This document shows, piece by piece, positions 55,641 to 64,000 of a stretch of DNA of 64,000 nt (the first letter of the stretch is position 1; the number at the start of each line of letters is the position of its first letter). The stretch is from Acidobacteriota bacterium (GTDB taxonomy: Bacteria; Acidobacteriota; Thermoanaerobaculia; Gp7-AA8). The notes below the pieces were generated by a model. It saw only the letters and a list, made by a program, of their open reading frames with translations. It did no database searches and was not told the DNA's origin. The translations under genes and the position numbers were made by a program. The stretch covers positions 1 to 64,000 of the forward strand of contig JAFAOU010000003.1 of assembly GCA_019247495.1 (NCBI GenBank). The letters are read 5' to 3'.

Positions 55641-55989
55641 GAGAGTTCCTCCCAGCCGCGCCAATCGTACGTCCCGCCAGTGGCCGCGGCAACTCGGCGC
55701 CCTGTACTTTTCGACATGCTGTTCATGACGCGCTATCGAGCCACACGGGCCGAGACGGTTGGTGCTGACCGGGAGCGGGATCGTCCTCCGGCCATCGCGA
55801 CGCGCTCCTGAATCGCGTCGCGTTTACGCTGCGCGACCATACGGTGGTTGGAGTACGGACCCACCGGCATCCTGGAACCGTGCATCGCGATTGAATCGAC
55901 TTCGCGCTCTCTTCTTGCACGTCTGGAATGGGCGGTATTACCCGCCCGTTACGATGTGAGTCTATTTGACTCATATGTGAGGTAATCCT
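55641..55989. other. Intergenic region before clpB
   Basis: No gene can be supported in these 349 bases, although two short frames cross it. The right end carries the HspR-type operator 55957-55973 and AGGTAAT before the clpB ATG. Confidence 0.6.
55957..55973. promoter_or_regulatory. HAIR-type HspR operator upstream of clpB
   Basis: TGAGTCTATTTGACTCA is a perfect inverted repeat TGAGT-N7-ACTCA, the core of the HAIR consensus (CTTGAGT-N7-ACTCAAG) bound by HspR in actinobacteria and Deinococcus. It lies 17 bases before the clpB ATG. Confidence 0.75.
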
Positions 55990-58614
<2,625 letters not shown>

Positions 58615-58620
58615 ACGCGA

Positions 58621-58682
58621 TTCACCACAGAGACACAGAGATCACAGAGGGATCTCTGTGTTCTTTGTGTCTCTTGTGGTGA
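58621..58682. repeat. Inverted-repeat element, ACCACAGAG family (copy 2), terminator-like
   Basis: TTCACCACAGAGACACAGAG pairs with CTTTGTGTCTCTTGTGGTGA. It lies between convergent clpB and the glycosyltransferase gene, so it may serve both as terminator. Copy 1 is at 21161-21227. Confidence 0.8.
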
Positions 58683-58685
58683 TTT

Positions 58686-60287
58686 TCACGGCACGTAGTA
58701 CAGCCGGATCGACTTCCCCACTCTTCGATAGTTTTCCGGCAGCCACCGCCAACCGCCCTGCTGTACGTTCGTCATCCGGTACGAGTGATCGCTGACGGCG
58801 ATCCAGCCATGGGACGGTACCCAGGGGCTCGGATAGGAGAATGGCGGGAAGCCGAGCGCGGCGTAGTCGGCGGGACCCATCAGCGACAACCTGATCGACG
58901 GGATGTGCTCGCGGCGGATCACGCTGCGGAGGCGGAGGATGTCCTGTCCCCAATCGACGTTGCTGTCGACGAGATAGCGTGATGGATCGCGGCCGGCGAA
59001 AGCATTGAAGTAGGGGAAATAGTCGGGATGCGCGAACGCCGAGGCGGCGAGATGAAAGACGAGCAGGCCTGCGGCGGCGAAGCGCATTGCGCGAACCCGC
59101 AACATCGCAACGACCGCCGTCGCACACGCGATCGCGAATGGGACGTAGAACGGCAGGATGTAGCGGACGCCGAGGTCGAGAGTGGTTGGCAGCGCCACGG
59201 CGACGATGGCCAGCGCGGCCAGCGACCACTCCGCGAAAATGCCGCGCAGTTCGCGGTCGCGCAGCGCGAACCAGAGGCCGGAGACGAAGAGGAGCAACGA
59301 CGCAACCGTCGACTTCAGCGCGATTGCGAACGGGAAGTACCACCACCAACCGGCGGTGCTGGTCCGGCCGCAGAGGAACGATTCCATCCCCTCTTTGTCG
59401 ATTTTGCGAATGGCGCTAATGCCGACGAAAAATGCCGGCGCAGGCAGCGGCGTGGACGGACTGACGTGCGCCAGAAAATGCTGCAATCGCGGCGGATACG
59501 AATCCATCCACGGCTGCAGTTCCGCGAACGTGTGGACGGTGAATGCGTAACCGGCCCAGACCACGAACAGCGTCACGAAGGCTGCCGGAATCATCGTGCC
59601 GAGAGCCCGGGCGAAACGTTTTCGAAAGCCGGGATCGCGCAGCAGACGGACGACGGCGATGACGATGCACGTCACCGGCACGTAGAGGATGCTGGTGAAC
59701 TTGCAATGGATGCTGAAGCCGAACGCCGCGCCGAAGATCAGCGCGTGTTTGAGATCGGGATTTCGCAGCCAGCGGGTGAACGCGAGCAGCGCCACCGCCA
59801 GCCCGGCTACGGCCGGACCGTCGTGCGTCGTCAGCGCGGAGTAGCCGAGGACCACCGGCTCCATCGTGAAGAGGAACGTTGCTGCGAGTGCACCGCTCTC
59901 GCCGAGGGTGTCGCGCGCGGCGAAGAAGATCGCGATCGCCGCGATGATGAAGAAGACTGCAGTCCCAGCGCGGCCGCGGAAGAGATTCGCTCGGTAATCG
60001 CCGTGTCCGTAGAAAACGCTGTGGATCTGATCTGTGAACGTGCCGTGCGGGTCGAAGCGCATCCCACCAAACCACGGCGCGGCGGCGTAGATGACGCGCG
60101 GCAGCGGCGGGTTCTCGCTCTGCAGCGTGTAGCGGTGGAACTCCAACAGCTCCAGTCCCGCGCCGAGGTGTGTGGCCTCGTCATTCGTCGCCGAAAAGAC
60201 GCGCCACGTCGTCGCCATCCGGATCGCGCCGATGGCGATCAGCAGCGCCGCGATGACGGCAGGACGGACTCGTGGAAATCGCGGCAT
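58686..60287 (-). CDS. GT-C family (ArnT/PMT-like) glycosyltransferase
   Basis: 533 residues from the ATG at MPRFPRVRP; a TTG at 60347 would run into the suf promoter. About eleven membrane segments. The catalytic-type acidic pair is in SATNDEATHLGAGLELL after the first helix, the position of the DE/DD motif in PMT/ArnT. Later marks are ENPPLPRVIYAA and NVDWGQDI. It probably moves a sugar from a polyprenyl carrier onto lipid, glycan or protein outside the cytoplasm. The promoter of the suf operon is divergent. Confidence 0.85.
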   Translation of the reverse strand: MPRFPRVRPAVIAALLIAIGAIRMATTWRVFSATNDEATHLGAGLELLEFHRYTLQSENPPLPRVIYAAAPWFGGMRFDPHGTFTDQIHSVFYGHGDYRANLFRGRAGTAVFFIIAAIAIFFAARDTLGESGALAATFLFTMEPVVLGYSALTTHDGPAVAGLAVALLAFTRWLRNPDLKHALIFGAAFGFSIHCKFTSILYVPVTCIVIAVVRLLRDPGFRKRFARALGTMIPAAFVTLFVVWAGYAFTVHTFAELQPWMDSYPPRLQHFLAHVSPSTPLPAPAFFVGISAIRKIDKEGMESFLCGRTSTAGWWWYFPFAIALKSTVASLLLFVSGLWFALRDRELRGIFAEWSLAALAIVAVALPTTLDLGVRYILPFYVPFAIACATAVVAMLRVRAMRFAAAGLLVFHLAASAFAHPDYFPYFNAFAGRDPSRYLVDSNVDWGQDILRLRSVIRREHIPSIRLSLMGPADYAALGFPPFSYPSPWVPSHGWIAVSDHSYRMTNVQQGGWRWLPENYRRVGKSIRLYYVP

Positions 60288-60340
60288 CGGCTGGCGGATT
60301 CTACTTTCGAGCGTGGGGAACAACGACTGAGCCGCACCCG

Positions 60341-60368
60341 TTGACAATCCGTACCGTAGTGGTACTGT
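60341..60368 (+). promoter_or_regulatory. suf operon promoter with Rrf2-type operator
   Basis: -35 TTGACA (60341-60346), 16-base spacer, -10 TACTGT (60363-60368). The spacer contains GTACC-GTAGT-GGTAC (60351-60365), a perfect five-base inverted repeat that would be hidden by a bound Rrf2 dimer. Confidence 0.65.
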
Positions 60369-60391
60369 TTCGCGCCCGACGGGATCTGCCG

Positions 60392-60859
60392 ATGCTGAAA
60401 ATCTCCAAACTCACCGACTACGGCCTCCTCGCCGCCGTCTACCTGGCCCGCCACAGCGGCGAGGTCGCGTCCGCGCGGGAGATTGCCGAGTTCTACCACC
60501 TGCCCGTTCCGATGATCACGAAAGTGCTGAAGACTCTGCATCAGAGTGAGCTCATCGATTCGCAGCGCGGTGCGGGCGGCGGCTACGTATTCAACGGAGA
60601 CGTCGAGACGATCACGCTCGGCAACCTCATCGAGGCGCTCGAAGGTCCGTGGGATCTCGTTGAATGCGAAACGACGGACGATCAGGGGCACGCCACGTGC
60701 GCCATTCGCGTGGCCTGCCCGTCGCGCCGCTTCATGTTCGGCATCAACCGTGCGGTAAAAGGAGCGTTCGAGCAGGTCACGCTCGGCGATCTCACCCGCG
60801 GCGTGATGCCGGTTGCGCGCGTCGCGCAGGCAGCCCCGGCGCTTGGAGCCACCCTATGA
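60392..60859 (+). CDS. Rrf2-family iron-sulfur regulator of the suf operon (SufR/IscR-like)
   Basis: 155 residues. The Rrf2 winged helix starts [21 protein letters not shown] and ends [24 protein letters not shown]; three cysteines (ECETT, CAIR, ACPS) at the C-terminal side can hold a [2Fe-2S] or [4Fe-4S] cluster. It probably represses its own operon when the cluster is present. Its stop overlaps the sufB ATG (ATGA). Confidence 0.9.
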   Translation: MLKISKLTDYGLLAAVYLARHSGEVASAREIAEFYHLPVPMITKVLKTLHQSELIDSQRGAGGGYVFNGDVETITLGNLIEALEGPWDLVECETTDDQGHATCAIRVACPSRRFMFGINRAVKGAFEQVTLGDLTRGVMPVARVAQAAPALGATL

Positions 60860-62289
60860 GCAGCACGATCGAACAGATTGCCAGCCAGGAGTACAAGTAC
60901 GGCTTCATCACCGACATCGAAGCCGATCAGGCGCCGCCCGGCCTGAACGAAGACATCATCCGGCTCATCTCGGCGAAGAAAAACGAGCCGGAGTGGATGC
61001 TCGAGTTCCGCCTCAAAGCGTTTCGGCACTGGCTGACGATGAAGGAGCCTACGTGGGCGAACATCAAGTACGGACCGATCGACTATCAGGCCACGTCGTA
61101 TTACTCCGCGCCGAAGCAGAAGAAGAAACTCAACTCACTCGATGAGGTCGATCCGGAGCTGCGGGCGACGTTCGCAAAGCTCGGCATTTCGCTCGAAGAG
61201 CAGAAGCGGTTGAGCGGCGTTGCGGTCGACGCGGTCTTCGACTCCGTCTCGGTCGCCACGACCTTCCGCACGGAGCTCGCCAAGGTCGGCGTGATTTTCT
61301 GCTCGTTCTCCGACGCCGTTCAAAATCACCCCGAGCTCGTCCAGAAATACCTCGGCAGCGTCGTTCCGTACACCGACAACTTCTTCGCCACGCTGAACTC
61401 CGCAGTCTTCACCGACGGCTCGTTCTGCTATATCCCGAAAGGCGTTCGCTGTCCGATGGAGTTGTCGACCTACTTCCGCATCAACTCGGCCAACACCGGC
61501 CAGTTCGAGCGGACATTGATCGTGGCGGATGAAGGCGCGACGGTCAGCTACCTCGAAGGTTGCACGGCGCCGATGCGCGACGAGAATCAGCTCCACGCCG
61601 CCGTCGTCGAACTGGTCGCGCTCGACAACGCCTCGATCAAGTATTCGACGGTGCAGAACTGGTATCCCGGCGACAAAGAAGGCCGCGGCGGCATCTACAA
61701 CTTCGTCACCAAGCGCGGCAAGGCGTTCAAGAACGCGAAGCTGTCGTGGACGCAGGTGGAGACCGGCTCGGCGATCACTTGGAAGTATCCGAGCTGCATC
61801 CTGCAGGGCGACAACTCGATCGGCGAGTTCTATTCGGTCGCGCTCACCAACCATCGCCAGCAGGCCGACACCGGCACGAAGATGATTCACCTCGGCAAAA
61901 ACACCCGCTCGACGATCGTGTCGAAAGGCATCTCTGCCGGCCGCGGCCAGCAGACCTACCGTGGCGAAGTAAAGATCATGAAGTCGGCCGAGGGCGCGCG
62001 CAATTACTCGCAGTGCGACTCGCTCCTCCTCGGCGACAAATGCGGCGCGCACACGTTCCCATACATCGAGGTGCGTAACTCGACGGCGAAGATGGAGCAC
62101 GAAGCGTCGACGTCGAAGATCGGCGAAGACCAGCTCTTCTACTGCCAGCAGCGCGGGATTTCGGCCGAGGACGCGGTCTCGATGATCGTGAACGGCTTCT
62201 GCCGCGAAGTGTTCAAAGAGTTGCCGATGGAGTTCGCGGTCGAAGCGACGAAGCTTTTGGGAGTGTCATTGGAAGGGGCAGTTGGATAG
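60856..62289 (+). CDS. sufB: Fe-S cluster assembly protein SufB
   Basis: 477 residues from the ATG overlapping the regulator's stop; a longer frame reaching back to 60664 is rejected. Typical blocks are [55 protein letters not shown] and [20 protein letters not shown]. The late Cys in QCDSLL is the one required in SufB of E. coli. It forms the SufBC2D scaffold for Fe-S clusters. Confidence 0.97.
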   Translation: MSSTIEQIASQEYKYGFITDIEADQAPPGLNEDIIRLISAKKNEPEWMLEFRLKAFRHWLTMKEPTWANIKYGPIDYQATSYYSAPKQKKKLNSLDEVDPELRATFAKLGISLEEQKRLSGVAVDAVFDSVSVATTFRTELAKVGVIFCSFSDAVQNHPELVQKYLGSVVPYTDNFFATLNSAVFTDGSFCYIPKGVRCPMELSTYFRINSANTGQFERTLIVADEGATVSYLEGCTAPMRDENQLHAAVVELVALDNASIKYSTVQNWYPGDKEGRGGIYNFVTKRGKAFKNAKLSWTQVETGSAITWKYPSCILQGDNSIGEFYSVALTNHRQQADTGTKMIHLGKNTRSTIVSKGISAGRGQQTYRGEVKIMKSAEGARNYSQCDSLLLGDKCGAHTFPYIEVRNSTAKMEHEASTSKIGEDQLFYCQQRGISAEDAVSMIVNGFCREVFKELPMEFAVEATKLLGVSLEGAVG

Positions 62290-62291
62290 CA

Positions 62292-63050
62292 ATGCTTGAA
62301 ATCAAAGACCTTTACGCCGGAATCGACGGCAAGGAAATCCTCAAAGGGCTGACGCTGCATGTCGGAGCTGGCGAGGTTCACGCGATCATGGGGCCGAACG
62401 GCTCCGGGAAATCGACGCTCGCGAACGTTCTCGCCGGCCGTCCAAAGTACGTTCCGACCTCGGGCAGCGTCACGTACGAGGGCAAAGACCTGCTGGCGCT
62501 TCCCGCCGAGGAACGGGCGCGCGAGGGAGTCTTCCTGGCCATGCAGTATCCGGTCGAGATTCCGGGCGTGAACAACATCTACTTCCTCAAAGCCGCGCTC
62601 AACGCGGTGCGCAAACATCAGGGGCAGGAGGAGCTCGATGCGATGGAGTTCCTGCAGCTCGCGCGCGAAAAGATGAAGCTCGTCGAGCTCGATGAAGCGT
62701 TCATGAACCGGTCGGTGAACGAAGGTTTCTCGGGCGGCGAGAAGAAGCGGAACGAGATTTTTCAGATGGCCGTGCTCGATCCGAAGCTGGCCATCCTCGA
62801 CGAGACCGATTCCGGCCTCGACATCGACGCGTTGCGCATCGTGGCCGAGGGCGTCAACGCGCTGCGAAGTGAGAAGCATGCGGTGCTGGTCATCACGCAC
62901 TACCAGCGCCTGCTGAAGTACCTCGTGCCGGACTTTGTGCACGTCCTTGCCGACGGCCGCATCGTCAAGTCGGGCGGCAAGGAATTGGCCGAAGAGCTCG
63001 AGCAAAAAGGCTATGAGTGGATCGAAGAGGAGCTGGTCGCAGCGCGATGA
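62292..63050 (+). CDS. sufC: Fe-S assembly ATPase SufC
   Basis: 252 residues: Walker A GPNGSGKST, signature FSGGEKKRNEI, Walker B AILDETDSGLD, switch His in VITHYQRLL. The Q-loop region reads AMQYPVEIPGV as in all SufC. It powers the SufBCD complex. Two bases separate it from sufB; its stop overlaps the sufD ATG. Confidence 0.97.
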   Translation: MLEIKDLYAGIDGKEILKGLTLHVGAGEVHAIMGPNGSGKSTLANVLAGRPKYVPTSGSVTYEGKDLLALPAEERAREGVFLAMQYPVEIPGVNNIYFLKAALNAVRKHQGQEELDAMEFLQLAREKMKLVELDEAFMNRSVNEGFSGGEKKRNEIFQMAVLDPKLAILDETDSGLDIDALRIVAEGVNALRSEKHAVLVITHYQRLLKYLVPDFVHVLADGRIVKSGGKELAEELEQKGYEWIEEELVAAR

Positions 63051-64000
63051 GCACGGTTCTCGATGATCGATTCACGCTCGCGCCGGTTCACATCGACGGC
63101 GAGCCGGAACGCGTCCGCCGCATCCGCGAGCAGGCCGCGGAGCGTTTCAACGTCCTCGGCTGGCCGACCACGCGTTCCGAGGACTGGAAGTACACGTCGC
63201 TGGCTTCGCTCACAAGCATCGACTGGAAGATCGATCAGCGGCAGCCCGAGGGAAACGATCCCGCCTCACCGTTCGGCGATCAGCCGGTCGCAGAGTTGAT
63301 GTTCGTCAACGGCACGCTGCACGCGAACCGTTCGGCGCTGGCGAATGAGCACCCCGGAATCCGCGTGATGCCGATCGGCGAAGCGATGGAAACGGAGTCG
63401 TTCACGCAGCATTTCTCGCGCTATGCCGACTACGAAAAACACGCGATGACGGCGCTGAACACCGCAATGTGGCAGGACGGCGCGTACATCGAGATCGCGC
63501 CGGGAACCGTCGTGGAGGGATTCATTCACCTCCTCTACGTCGGGGGCGGCAACGCCGAACATCCGATCGCGTCGCATCACCGCAACCTGATCGTTGCCGG
63601 CCGCGGAAGCCAGATCACCGTCGTCGAATCGTTCTTCGGCAAGGGAACGTACTTTACGAACACGGTCACTGAGATCGTGGCCGGCGACGGTGCAGTCGTC
63701 GATCACTACAAATTCGAAAACGAATCGCTCGACGCCTTTCACATCGGCACCGTGCAGATTCACCAGGAGCGGGCGTCAAACGTTACGTCGCGCACCATCG
63801 CCACCGGCGGCGGCCTCGTTCGCAACGAGATCAACGCCGCGCTCACCGGCGAGGGCGCGAGTCTTTCGATGGAAGGGCTGTTCGTCCTCTCCGGCAAGCA
63901 GCACGTCGACAATCACACCGTCATCGATCACGTCGCGCCGCACTGCGACAGTGTGGAACTGTTCAAAGGCATCCTCGATGAGAACGCGCGCGGCATCTTC
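63047..64000 (+). CDS. sufD: Fe-S assembly protein SufD (cut by window end)
   Basis: Partial: 318 codons to the end of the window without a stop. It begins MSTVLDDRFTLAPVHIDGEP and carries TTRSEDWKYTSL, the family mark, then the parallel beta-helix part with repeated VDHYKFENESLDAFHIGT and GLFVLSGKQHVDNHTVIDH. It is the partner of SufB in the SufBC2D complex. The frame overlaps the sufC stop by four bases. Confidence 0.93.
   Translation, partial: MSTVLDDRFTLAPVHIDGEPERVRRIREQAAERFNVLGWPTTRSEDWKYTSLASLTSIDWKIDQRQPEGNDPASPFGDQPVAELMFVNGTLHANRSALANEHPGIRVMPIGEAMETESFTQHFSRYADYEKHAMTALNTAMWQDGAYIEIAPGTVVEGFIHLLYVGGGNAEHPIASHHRNLIVAGRGSQITVVESFFGKGTYFTNTVTEIVAGDGAVVDHYKFENESLDAFHIGTVQIHQERASNVTSRTIATGGGLVRNEINAALTGEGASLSMEGLFVLSGKQHVDNHTVIDHVAPHCDSVELFKGILDENARGIF

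Overview
The window is GC-rich chromosomal DNA packed with genes on both strands, with no phage, plasmid or insertion-sequence backbone. Several traits fit a free-living soil or sediment Acidobacteriota-like bacterium, possibly Thermoanaerobaculia: secreted proteins with repeated YQWY-type Ig-like modules, many PAS/histidine-kinase proteins, a clpB gene behind an HspR-type (HAIR) operator, an Rrf2-SufBCD operon, and many intergenic inverted-repeat elements. This taxonomic reading is inference from gene content; no ribosomal marker is present.

Layout. 0-10 kb: a ComEA-like helix-hairpin-helix protein; a membrane protein with a phosphodiesterase-like domain that has apparently lost metal ligands; an overlapping pair of a large Eco57I-type adenine methylase and an SNF2-type helicase (restriction or defence cassette); a large secreted repeat protein. 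10-23 kb: aldo/keto reductase; two paralogous secreted metzincin proteases with Ig-like tails flanking a YfhO-type membrane protein; a thioredoxin-TPR gene whose first catalytic Cys codon is an in-frame TGA, best read as selenocysteine; an exported amidohydrolase; a histidine-kinase remnant. 23-35 kb: a five-gene, end-overlapping cytosolic phosphorelay operon, then a PDZ/membrane/GAF/PAS kinase with an NtrC-type regulator, and a cysteine-synthase-like enzyme. 35-41 kb: an ABC exporter with a GldG-like permease, ArsR-TauE, a candidate structured RNA with its own promoter, and a BFD-like ferredoxin. 41-46 kb: an AAA/TPR protein divergent from a two-gene unit encoding a pepsin-type (A1) aspartic protease and a tandem avidin-fold protein, the most unusual locus by content. 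46-55 kb: tRNA-Asn, tRNA-Cys, a DNA glycosylase starting directly at the tRNA-Cys 3' end, RlmN, ThpR, aspartase and two-subunit class I fumarase, a TMEM175-type channel, OmpA and lipoprotein. 55-64 kb: clpB, a GT-C glycosyltransferase, and Rrf2-SufB-SufC-SufD, with sufD cut by the window end.

A theme across the window is at least eight families of long inverted-repeat elements between genes, most present two or three times. Several supply the stop codon or terminal residues of neighbouring proteins, so they are active in shaping gene ends. Short operator-like palindromes are visible before clpB, the suf operon, arsR and the candidate RNA.
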